A DNA stretch of 64,000 nucleotides from Melanocharis versteri (Eukaryota; Chordata; Aves; Passeriformes; Melanocharitidae), in assembly GCA_013397845.1 (NCBI GenBank), contig VZTG01000395.1, positions 496,001 to 560,000 of the forward strand, written 5' to 3'. A program made the position numbers and the translations under genes. Of this stretch, positions 51,301 through 62,455 are shown in pieces; positions within the stretch are counted from its first letter, which is position 1; every line of letters starts with the position of its first letter. Below the pieces are notes generated by a model, which worked only from the letters and a program-made list of their open reading frames with translations, did not search any database and was not told where the DNA came from.

Positions 51301-53446
51301 TCGAAGCAATTTCTCCTCTGTTAATTTGCTCAGTCTTCCCTTACACCTATGCGTATTTTAAACATCCACAACTTTCCCAAATACCTTAATGAACCACCTC
51401 ATCTTGCTCCTTCTGAACCTTACTTTTTTCTGATTCCTTTTTTTCGAAGTTAGAGGAATTTTCTTTCCTGTTCCCCATTGAGAAATACTCGTTCACCCAA
51501 AGATGGCCTCCTATCAATTAATGGCCGTCAAGCTCTCTTGCTAGAAGATATTACTGCAGGAGAACAAATTGTCTACATCATCTTTGCCAGAATCACAGGC
51601 CTGAATTCAGGAACTTGTTAAAGCAGTTATTGCAGCATTTCCCAGAGTGTGTCTTGCTTGGTATCCTACTTTATGTTTTTTCTCCAGTCACTCAGGAATA
51701 GGATCTGTCCTGGTCAGCACCAACACAAGCCCCGTCAGAGCTCTTGCCCTTCATCTTGTATTTAGTGCAGTGAGGGCCAGCAAAGACATTGCCTTCCCAC
51801 AGCGGTTTCTATCCAAGCATCTGATATTTTAGCCCTGCTGTTCACATCTCTGTGTGTTCATGTTTAAATGAAACCACTCTTCATCTTCCTTGATGGTGTC
51901 CTAACTCAGTGTTGCTCACATCATTGTGCCATATGTGCAGTATGGATGCGTTGTTCCCAGTGTAGCAGTTAAACCCCATATGTTTCAGCCTGTGGGAAAG
52001 GAAATATTATATCCCATCAACAGGCTATCTTTCATGGAAGTTTTTCTTAAATGCATTACAATGGGTTTCCCAGCAAGATTCAATATTCACCATTCTTGAT
52101 TTATTCAAGTAAATCCTGCAGCCATGTTTGAAATTTATTTATTTATTTATTCCCTAAAAGTCAGGGGCTGTATGTGCCATCATGATATGATATCCACATA
52201 AAGAGCAACCAGTACACAAGAGGAAATGAGGAGAACATGATGTCTACAGTCAGCATATGTCATCTGTTATTTTAAAGTGTTACCTATGCATTCCCTTCTG
52301 AAGGATATTCTGATATTGCGTATTGTGGAATTTAGTGCAATCAAGTAGTAGATTATATAAATTAATTCTGCAGTTCTTTACCTCTGGAGAGAACACTACA
52401 TTAGGAAACTGGTTGACATACACAATAAGTTGACTGTGCTCTGCTCGGGTCACTTCATGATGAATTACCTTTTTAAAAGGTGATCTGCTTAAATAACAGA
52501 TAAGGAATTGCAGAAATCCAATTTTATTCTTGGGTGAGACCTCGACTGCAGAGAGATTTTACAATAAAGTTGTCATTCCAGTGTGTCTAGAATAACTAGT
52601 ATTTCCTGTATGTCCTGGGAGGATCCAGGCTCGTATAAATTGTTTAAATAATATGCAAAAGAATATTTGAAAATTTAAACTGTGACATCAATGTTCTCAG
52701 TAGAACCATGTCATGTTTGTTTTGCAAAAGTGTTCTTGATTTACAGATTTCAGAGGGTACAATAGAATATTATCATTAAAATTTCTACAGCCAGGTGCTT
52801 TTTAAAGGTGCCTGCTAACTGCTCAAAGATACTAGTGTCTATTGTAATCTTTGGAACAACCAAGTTTGTCTCTTCTCCGTTGATGTGGTCCTCTTTGCTT
52901 TTTTCCTAGCATTCATCAAATATCTAAACTCAGTCTGAGTCATCAAAAACATTCAAACAAAGCCAAAAAGAGAAACAATTATCTCAAGCTTGTGTCTTGT
53001 AAACACTAGTATAACACAATCTTAATGGAAACCACCACTTCTTTTAGCACATCACTTTTGATCATTAATAACTCATGGATGATGGAATAATAAAATCCAT
53101 ACCAAGTCCAATTTAACAGCCAAGCTATTTAACAGTCAGAGATGATGAACATTCATTCAGACTCCAAACTGGTCAAATCACAAGACAAGACCATTGGCTT
53201 TCCAGCTAGAAAACAAGTCCTGACATAGTTTAGTTTGTATCTCTGAAATGCTCTTTAATTTATCTCTGAGCCACTTGGAAATTCTGATACACACTGATAA
53301 GAAGAGGATACAGTGCAAGACATGGTGTGCAAGTGTCTGTGTAAATTCATCCATCATCCCCAGGAAGGGGAGGAAAGGGAAGGAAACAAGAGAGCAGCAC
53401 AGTCCTGGGGAGAGTGTCACTGAAGGGACAGCATAAGGAGCACTTG
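45380..53446. other. Noncoding unique DNA, about 8 kb
   Basis: No supported gene. Small local duplications occur, such as ttcattcttaca repeated at about 45590-45618 and gcctttcatgt repeated at about 50389-50412. A short (TCTTG)n stretch lies near 47605. Open frames reach 128 codons (51003-51389) without family resemblance. Confidence 0.45.
52133..52151. repeat. (ATTT)n microsatellite
   Basis: Nearly five perfect ATTT units. Short and ordinary. Confidence 0.92.
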
Positions 53447-53757
53447 CACAGAATCACAGAATCACAGAATCACTAGGTTGGAAGAGACCTTCAAGATCAT
53501 CAAGTCCAGCCCATGCCCTAACCTCAACTAAACCATGGCACCAAGTGCCACATCCAATCTCTTTTTGAACACATCCAGGGATGGTGACTCCACCACCTCC
53601 CCAGGTAGACCATTCCAGTACTTTATCACTCTTTCTATAAAAAACTTTTTCCTGATATCCGGCCTATATTTTCCGTGGTGCAGCTTAAGACTGTGTCCTC
53701 TCATTCTATCAGTTGCTGCCTGGAGAAAGAGACCAACCCCCACCTGACTACAACCAC
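53447..53757 (-). mobile_element. CR1 LINE 3' end with intact octamer tail
   Basis: About 310 bp in reverse orientation. At the left are three octamer units (cacagaat x3), the characteristic CR1 terminus; then the 3' untranslated region; then, on the minus strand, the C-terminal end of ORF2 (reverse transcriptase polyprotein). About 75 codons remain open from 53757 down to the stop at 53528-53530, with motifs such as CSQVGVGLF, DIRKKFF, WNGLPGEVVESPS and a final ALGAMV. An open frame that still ends at the family's natural stop suggests a fairly young copy. It is 5'-truncated at about 53757, so it is dead on arrival. The start codon called at 53785 lies outside the element. Confidence 0.93.
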
Positions 53758-56700
53758 AGAATGACATGTGAGTGACCTCCATCACTTATTCAGCTCCTTA
53801 CAGCTCAAAAGGCCTGTGTGGCTCTCAGCATCTCTTCAGGCACATGAGGCAATATTTGTTCCAAGCATTTTGTGGGAAGGAGAGGAAGAATGGCTATTGA
53901 AAATAGCTGAATAGAAAGTAAAGTAACCCCTCCATGTCTCCTAGGTTTTCCACCAGAAATTATGGCAAGAGAAAGGCTGAACTGCAAAATGTAGTTTTGT
54001 TTGGCTCAATCTGATGAATTGATGCATAGTTGTCGGTTGGGGACATGGTTGGTTTTTACTTTTCCAATCACTGAAAACACGGTGCAGATATATTTGTCAT
54101 GATTTGTTTTTACTATCGGTGATCAAAAAAATCAGCAAATTATGCAGCGCATTCTGGAGTTCTTTGGTACTTAGCAAGTGCAGAACTAGTGAATCATCAG
54201 AGCAAAAGTACTATACTGTCAAAGCAGGTCTGGTTGGGCTGGTCAGCTCTGAGATCACTGTTCTGCAGCTAATGAAGAGCCTGATCTCTTTGGAGGATAA
54301 GGCCAAGTGGAGACCATGTGATCCTGCCTTGGCAGGGCCTCTGGCCCAGATTCTGAAATCTGCTTGTATATTAGATAATTCTCCAATGCCAAAGAAGGGA
54401 TTTAAACCTTCAGTTTGAAATATGCATATCTATCTGTTACTTCTACCAAACTCCTTGATTCCCAAATTCACCCCTTTTCAATCTGGTCCCTCAGGTAGAA
54501 GAGCTCCTCATGCTAACAGGGGCAGTGAGGGGAGGAGCAAGTGAGAACATAACCCACATGCATGCACACAGCCTTCGAAAGGCACATTAACAGAAGACAG
54601 CATTTCAAGCTGTATGATAATACAGCGCATTAAAATGCACTCCTAATACATTATTTGATGTGTGACTGAGTAGAAACAGCATATGCAAATTGATTCTAAG
54701 CATGCAATGTAATTCCCATGTATATGAGCTGTGCAAATGGGAAATCAAGTTTGTTACGAGCACTGACTGAGACATGATCTTTGGTTGTTTCATTTTCTTG
54801 AACTCTGAGTCATCAGTCTCACTGTCTGATAATGAATTTGGATGTGAGTCTGTATAATACCTTCTCATTCTCCACTGCATACCCTCCTGTCATCATGTCA
54901 TTTCCAGGGAAATACAGTTGGAATCACATCCCACAGTGATGAGGTGAGAGATTGCTTTTTCTGGAGGAGAAGGAAATATTTGTCACCTTAATAACTTAAA
55001 AACTGATGCTTTTGAGAACTGTCCACATTACAGTCTCATTGAGTTTGGGAGCATTGTGTCATTTGCCTAGTTTTTGTCTTCACGGCAACTGAGAACATGT
55101 CCATAAGGCTCCGAGAGGGCAACACGACATGAGCGAGTGGGGACATTCGGTGGTATGCAGCCATGAAAAGCAAATGCAAGATGAATCATCCATTTGCAGG
55201 ACAATGGTGTTCATTGACGCAATTTTCAGCATGATCTTAAAAGATTATGGTGGCTTAAAGAGGTCTCTTTCCCCAGCCCTCTCATTACTCTATTTTTTCC
55301 CTCACACATTCTTTCAAGTGGCTTTACGAAGTTGTGAGGATAGGGACAATGTCTAGCCTGGAGTCACCTGTGGGGGATGTATGGCATATCTGTTACTAGA
55401 GTAATGTATTGACGGTGGGATGACATATCTACAGACAGACAGCCTTTTCCCCAGAATAATCCTGAATCTTCTGTAAAGAGGAAAGGGTTCTCAAGCAACA
55501 AATCCAGGATGTTTTTCCAAGTCGTTAGAGTTCTAGGTTTGAGAAGCCATGGGAGGATAATAAAAACTGAATGGACTGAAGCAAATGACTGAGTGACAGC
55601 TCTCTTTCTGCCTATAAGCATCACAAGAAATTTTCCTTGAGAGCAGCCTAACCCACAACTAATCCCACACGGACTAATCAGCACAGTTTACAACATTTCT
55701 CATGGGATGTGGTTCTTGCAAAACAAGGAAAGCTGGCAACCTCAAAAGGAGAAAGCTGCTAGCACCAGAGCATGCCATGCAGAGCCAGAGGCACAGCTTC
55801 CCATCGCCAGTCACAGGCACAAACCACTGCTGCCTCCCAACCACCAGTGCACCTCTGGCAGCTGCCTGCACACAGCAGAGAAAACAGTTTCCTCTCTCTG
55901 CCTTTGACACACAACGGTGAACACTGTGTGAACACAGAGCAGCCCCGAGCTGACAGATGGGGGAAGTCCATGCAGGGTATCCTGGTATCTTCTCTGCAGT
56001 TCAGGACCCTCAGTTCACTGCCAGTTCAGGAGCTGACAGGCTTATCCATGGTCTGCTATGACCCCATCCGATTTCATACAGCAGTCTTAGCAGCTAGGCA
56101 GTGAGCAGTCCAGGCTTCAGCCTCCCTCAGACAGAGGTCAAGCTGGTTTTGCCTGCTCCTCAGATCATCACTGGACCTGTTAAGGACACTCCACTCCTCC
56201 TGAAGGAGCTTTGCTACATGGCACTGGAGTCTAGTGATTGCAACATTTACCCAGGTTAGAGGAAAGCCTAGCTATGGTACCTACTCATGAATTATTTGTG
56301 TACTGCACCATGGATGGATACTCTAGGCACAAAGACCAGGATCCAGCCTCTTCTTTCCACTGTTTTAATCACTAGCACAGCTGATGATGTACCTCCTACT
56401 CTGATTTGCTATCCTCATGGCTTTTGCATTTTTTTCAGTGCATGCTGGGGCAGGATGTACAAAGGGAGCGATTCCTTGAGGAAGGCGCAGGGTGTACAGA
56501 CAGAGAGATGGATGAACAATTAATAAGATCAGAATGAATAAGAATATTTTACTTTATTGGCCAAAGCAAAAAGCAAGGACTGGAAAAGAGAAGAAAGACT
56601 CCTGAGGAAAATACTGTTGATCAAGAGTTGGAAACCGGTTTCAGATCACATGAAGTCTGAAGGGCAAAAAATGATAATCACGGGAAGGGAGAAATGTGGA

Positions 56701-59700
56701 GAACTACCAAAGGATCTAGGGTACAAAATTTTGATAAGCAGAATCCAGAGAGAAGGTATAAGAACAGAAGGTAAGGGATGACAGAGCAGTAGCACACCCT
56801 TCTTTCAAGAACTTTCTAATTAATCTGTTACTCCTCTAGCTTTGCTTTCTAACAAATGGAGACACGCTGACAAGTGTGTGTCTGCATCGCCCTCTAGTGC
56901 CAGGCCCCCTCTGGAGACGTGCGGCAGCTGGGAGCCCTCGGGCCACGCTGGAAAGCGGGTCTGAAAAGCTCCAGCTTCTTGAAAACCTGCGTAAAGAGAT
57001 CAAGAGCAGGAAACTGGGAGAGTTCTTCATCTGTTATTAAAAAATAAACACAGTAAATTGCATCGAAAAGTCTAAAGCAAAAGATAATTGAGCTCAAAGA
57101 GCAATGCACGTGACCACTTAACTAAGAAATGTTAACAAGCAATTGTCCTTCAGTGTTGCTGACCTTGCTTGACTTTGTACTTGCTAATATTCGTATTCAT
57201 TTAGCATTAGTTGCTTAGACATTGAACAAGATGCATATGAGAGCTAGACTCAAATAACAAGAAAAAAACTTTCCCACTTTGTTTATTCATTTATTTATAT
57301 CGGATGTGCAAGTTTATTCTTCTGGGCTTAAAGGCCAAATGAAGAAATAGGAGCATAGATGCTGGGCAGTGAACGGAAGAGATTTATAGACTGTTTAAAA
57401 CCCTTTTGATCTTCATTTGTCCATGCTTTATTGATTTATTTTTTTATAATTTAGTTTTTCTTGTATGAGCTTGGTGCTGACTGGCAGAACACTGTGCATT
57501 CATGTAAACTAATATTTATGCATTTCAGGTAGTAATGTGAAAACTTTAAGGAAGGTCCTCTCTATATGGGATTTATTTTAATGGGTGGAAATTCCTGCTA
57601 TTAAACCTATTGCTGAGGTTTGGGTTTAGTCTAATTTTGTCAAACCTCTGCTAAATCACATTAATTCTCAAAATGCCTTTAAAACTTGTAGCACAACCTA
57701 TTCTGTAAAGCTACCTCCTCTCACCCAGGCATCTTACTCTGATTGCTTAACCTGTTGCAGACTTTGTCCACTTTTGCCCTGAACCAGCTTAAACTCAGAC
57801 CTGAAAGTCCTTGGCCTCTGAAGGAAGTGGTAGAATAATTTCTGCTCTTTGCAACCAAGCAGTGATTCAAAAATGTGTATCAGCTTGCAGTTTTGACCTA
57901 CTGCATCAGAGGGACTCATCTGAAAACAAGTGTGTGTGACCACTCTGCGGGACCAGAGCTGAGACCCACTGGGGGCAGATGCACAATTCTAGAGCACAGG
58001 CAGTGGTAGAAATGGACTTTAGTTCAGCCCCTTGGCTCCTGCACTCGAAACAGGAATGAAAAGGCATTAGTTGCTCAGGGCCCAAAGACCTTTCAAATCT
58101 CCCTGGCTGGCCACACACTTCAGTGTTTGTTAATCATCATTAGTGCAAAGCAAAGCATGAGATGGACAGCTGAATGCCTGACATCTGTGGGTCATTTCTA
58201 CTGCCCAGGACTCTCAGTTCCTACTGATATGTTGCAGATTAACTAGATACTATTAATTTCTGATCCCTCCCAGCTCCCCTGAGATACTGACATTCTTCAT
58301 AATTCTAAAGCCATAATCCAAGCTGAAAGAAAACCAATCCTAAAGCCACTATCCTTTCCTCCTTTTAACATCACAAAGCAGATTAGTTGAGGTGGAAAGA
58401 CACCTATAATAATAATAACTTAGTGCTCCTTTTGCATAAGAGTAGCCATGTTTTTTACAAATATTAGGGGGTCATCCAAGCCTGTTACACTATGAAAAAA
58501 AAAAACAAACAAAAAACCAAGAAAAATATTTACAGAGATCTGCCTCTTAAGTCAAAAGATAGGCAGGACTTAAAAGTCAGAATGGCTGATGCACTCTCTG
58601 AAAAATGTGCATGGTCCCAGTATGTGTTTTATAAAACTATGTTTTACACTTTATAGAGCTTGAACTGGCCATGCACACTTTATTAAGTGTGTGGAAACAG
58701 CTGTTCACAATTAAGTTCTTTATTCTTCAAATACCTACTACTGGGCACCGAATTGACTGCCATATGTTAATCCAAGTCACTGATCTATATCTCCACATAG
58801 ATATACTTCACAGTATTCTTAAACTGCTTCTCTTTACAATAATGTTAGTTTTCCTGCATAGTAAAAAAATGGAAACTCAGAGCCTAATTCTCTTCTCATT
58901 CACGCCAACATGAATCAAGATCATGGAGCTATGCTGATGAAAGCAGATGTAAAATAGAATGATGGTTAAATTCCTACAGCCCATTTTAATTTTTTGCAAG
59001 TCACATACCTAAAAATTAAAACTAACACCTGCCAAGCTGCTACCTGTGAAAGAGGTCAATCTTTCAGAGATCTGCAGAACTTCTCTTTGTGACAGATGGG
59101 AAAGAGGAATTGTGTGTCAACACTGTTACACGTAAACCATAGGAACAGGAAGAAACAGGCTGGTCAGAAAGCTGCTTTTCTTAACTCTACATACACCTTT
59201 TCCCTTGGCATTATTAAAATATGCAGGAGTGGAATATTCTGTTACTTCTGCAGAACAAGATACGCAAAGGAAATGGTCTGGCAAGCTTCTTTCCAAGTGT
59301 AAAGGGCTTTTTTAGTTCCCAGTAGCCTTGCCAAAAAAATTAAAGCTCTTCAAATAACACTCAAGTTGGTGTTTCCTTAGGATGCATTTAAATGTTCCTA
59401 AGTCTACTAAGGTACTTCCTTTCTTTAGAATTCTTTGTGTCCAAATGTCAAATAATTACCAAGGATGAACAGGTTGCAACAGATGCTTAAACAAAACTCA
59501 GGAAAGTAACTCCTCATGTGCTGGGAGCCTCAGACATTTGAGGCCGTCTGATAGAGGAAGATATTTGAACAGGTGTTCAGCTTGAACAAACACCCAGTTC
59601 TATTGGAGGCAAAACCAGAGTGAAAACCTGAACCCACTATTTAGAGAGAACACGTGAGCTAACGCCCACATTAGTAAGCGAAAGTTCAGTCCCATGTTCA

Positions 59701-61436
59701 CTGTATCCAGCCCCAAGACAGCAGTGACGTGGAACACCAGAAAAGCAGGTTTTGTGGCATGCCTTTCTTTCTGGGACATGAAATCAGCCCTGCATGCAGC
59801 TCCTTTGGGACTTAATCTCACCAGGACAGGATAAACACAGCAAACACTGTTCAAAGGAGAGCTGGTTCCCAAGCAGTATTCACTGTGAGATGTGTGAGTT
59901 GTAATGGCATGAGACACATCACAAAAAGCCATCAGCCAAGAGCATTTGGGATTTCCCATTGCAGCCTGAGTGTTACACTGTAAGAATGAAGGTACTTGAA
60001 ATAATACTGAGCCTGGTTATGTAGAAATCCAGTTTAGGCAAGATGTGCAATGGCCATATGGTTACTATAATATATCACAGTAACATAGACTTGAATATGT
60101 GATAATAGTTTCATAGGCAGTGGTTTAATACTAGCCATGTGTTAGCTGTATAGATACAGCTGCTAGGAGAAAGGTCTGGGCACAATCAAAGGAATTGAGT
60201 CAGTCAGTGTTTGCCAAACTCACAGGATTTAGCCACAGTAATAACTAGATTTTACCTTGTGTTTTTCATATTAATTTCCCTGATGAAACTATGGTTTATA
60301 ACAGTCAGAGTAATATTTCTTTGTTTGCTCCAACAGGCTGAAGTCATGTGAAAACTGGTGTTTCTTTGAAAGCTGGGAGGAAATTGAAGATTAGCTTCAA
60401 GGTTCTTGAGAAAGCAACACAAATCTTCATTAGGGCAGTAATGAGCATTAATGCACTGTAACTAAAATGGTCTGTTACCTCTTCTTGTTAGAACCTGGAT
60501 GATAGATGGAGACCATTTCCTCTTTCTGATTACCATTGCAGTTCTAATGGCTTTGGTGAATAAATACATGATTGAACCAATCATAGAAACAAACAAGAGC
60601 ATAAGGCAGTGATTTGGTCATGTAGCTATCTTTGCCCCTCTAGAGACAAAGCTATTTAATGTTAATCATTAAGGACATGGATGGTACAAAATAACAAAAA
60701 TGTTCATGTCTTCCTTTGAATTTTGAAGGTAAGGTTTCTATTGTTTTCTCTCTAACATTACAGGACCTGTTCTAAATGATGGACCTAAAACAAATAAGCT
60801 TTTCCATGGTTTTCCTCTTACTATTTCTCATTTTCTACCATCCTCATGATTCTACCTCAAAACAGATTTTTAGTTGCTTCTGATGAGGATATCAGTTTAT
60901 GTCCCAGACTCAATACCATGCTCCACCAGTGTGCGCTGCTTTTCAGTGCTTGAGAAAATGATGGTGTTTTGACACAGGACAGTGTCTTCAAGTAATTGTT
61001 CCTTTATCATAAATTTTTAGTAATAACCAGAAGAGTTATAAGTTCATGTATAATAACATACACATATTATCACGCCAAAATTCTACCTCAGGACTGCATA
61101 AAATCACTTTAAAAAAAAGTGTTGAAAAGTGTTCCTCATATGTTGCAATTATCCCATTGCTGAGTCATCAAAAAATAAGGAAGTCAGAAATTCTCCTGGA
61201 AAACAATCCAGGCTTTAAGACATTAAATCGTATTGTAAAGACACAAAACAATACCCCCACTACCCACACCCTAAAATAATAATATAAAGTAACAACCAAA
61301 TATCATTATTATACAGGATTTTTAATATTTATGATGCTTCTTTAAACCATTTCAAAGATTCAAATTTTTCAAAATATTTTTATTCTTCAATACAATAATA
61401 ATATTTTAATACTGTGTACAGTATTTTTTAAAAATT
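53758..61436. other. Noncoding unique DNA, about 7.7 kb
   Basis: No gene is supported. A small hairpin lies at 60144-60161. An A-rich plus-strand frame of 74 codons (56557-56781) is lysine-rich and chance-like. Frames on both strands at 55674-56104 coincide with a slightly GC-rich patch. From about 61010 onward the DNA becomes very AT-rich. Confidence 0.45.
60131..60166. repeat. Small hairpin with interrupted outer stem
   Basis: AGCTGTAT and ATACAGCT (60144-60161) form an 8-bp perfect stem around a 2-nt spacer. CTAGC (60131-60135) and GCTAG (60162-60166) can extend it after an 8-nt bulge on one side. It could be a chance structure. Confidence 0.7.
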
Positions 61437-61469
61437 TTTTCTGCCTTTTTAAATTTTAAAGGCAGAAAA
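61437..61469. repeat. Inverted repeat, 12-bp arms and 9-nt loop
   Basis: TTTTCTGCCTTT (61437-61448) and AAAGGCAGAAAA (61458-61469) are perfect reverse complements around TTAAATTTT. The stem sits in a very AT-rich stretch. With T-rich sequence on the left it resembles a strong hairpin, but no transcript is evident to give it a role. Confidence 0.9.
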
Positions 61470-61841
61470 CAAAAATGGAAACATATATGGATTTGTGGGG
61501 TTTTTCCTAATGTTTTCTAAATTATCTTCCAAAATATGTGATGAAAACAATGTACCTAAGGGTTTCATCAAAACGTTATACTGAGATTCTTATGTGAATA
61601 GCAGGAAAGCTCATGCATTCTAGCACATAAGCAAAAATAACGTAACCCAAATATGCAACAGTTCTTTCCAGTATAATCTCTTCAGTCACTTTCAACCAAA
61701 GCACATCACAGGTGGCCACGAATTCCGGTTCAGAGGCAAAGTGGACAAGAAGGAAAGCACAGATTAAGTTCTAATGTACAAATTAGGAAACTCCCAACTC
61801 CTGTTTTCTTTTATGTCCTATCATCCTTACTAAACTTGAGC

Positions 61842-62455
61842 CAGTGTGTGCCCACGTGGTCAAGAAGGCCTGTGGTATCCCATCTTATATCAAAAATAGT
61901 GGGGCCAGCGGGACCAGGGCAGTGCTTGTCCCCATGTACTTGGCACTGGTGGGGACACACCTCAAATCCTGTGTCCAGTTCGGGGCCCCTCACAACAAGA
62001 CATTGAGGGGCTGGAGAGTGTCCAGGGAAGGGCAGCAGGGCTGGTGAAGGGTCTGGAGCACAAGCCCGATGAGGAGCGGCTGAGGGAGCTGGGGGTGTTT
62101 AGCCTGGAGAAACCGAGGTTCAGGGAGGACTTTATCACTCTCTACTACTGCCTGGAAGGAGGCTGTAGCCAGGTGGGGATCAGGTTTTTCTCCCAAGTGA
62201 TGAGAGACAGGACAGGAGAAAATTATCTCAAATTGCACCAGGGGAGGTTTATATTAGATATTAGCAAAAATTTCTTCACTGAAAAGGTTATCAAGCATTG
62301 GAACAGGCTGCCTGGGGAAGCAGTGGAATCAACATCCCTGGAGACATGTAGATGTGGCACTTGGGGACATGGTTTAGTGGTGGGCTTGGCAGTGTTAGGT
62401 TGACTGTTGGACTTGATCTTAGAGGCCTTTTCCCAGCCTAAATGATGATACTGTG
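61842..62455 (+). mobile_element. CR1 LINE 3' end, about 614 bp, with broken ORF2 tail
   Basis: The only clear plus-strand CR1 copy. It runs from the reverse transcriptase C-terminal region (gtgtgcccacgtggtcaaga) to the 3' end (aatgatgatactgtg, a decayed octamer tail). The coding part is split. Codons up to about 61997 are in one frame, and the next segment, with KGLEHKPDEERLREL, GGCSQVG, DISKNFFTEKVIKHWNRLPG and ESTSLE, is in another (62044-62342). The change is consistent with a small deletion near 61998 relative to the consensus I recall. A further loss of about 11 bp near 62345 removes the natural end of the protein. It is truncated at its 5' side and inactive. The last bases (cttgatcttagaggcctttt) are the typical CR1 3' untranslated region. 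Confidence 0.95.

Noticed and set aside
53447..53473. Three tandem cacagaat units as a CRISPR-like or satellite repeat
   Set aside because: They are the normal octamer tail of the adjoining CR1 element.
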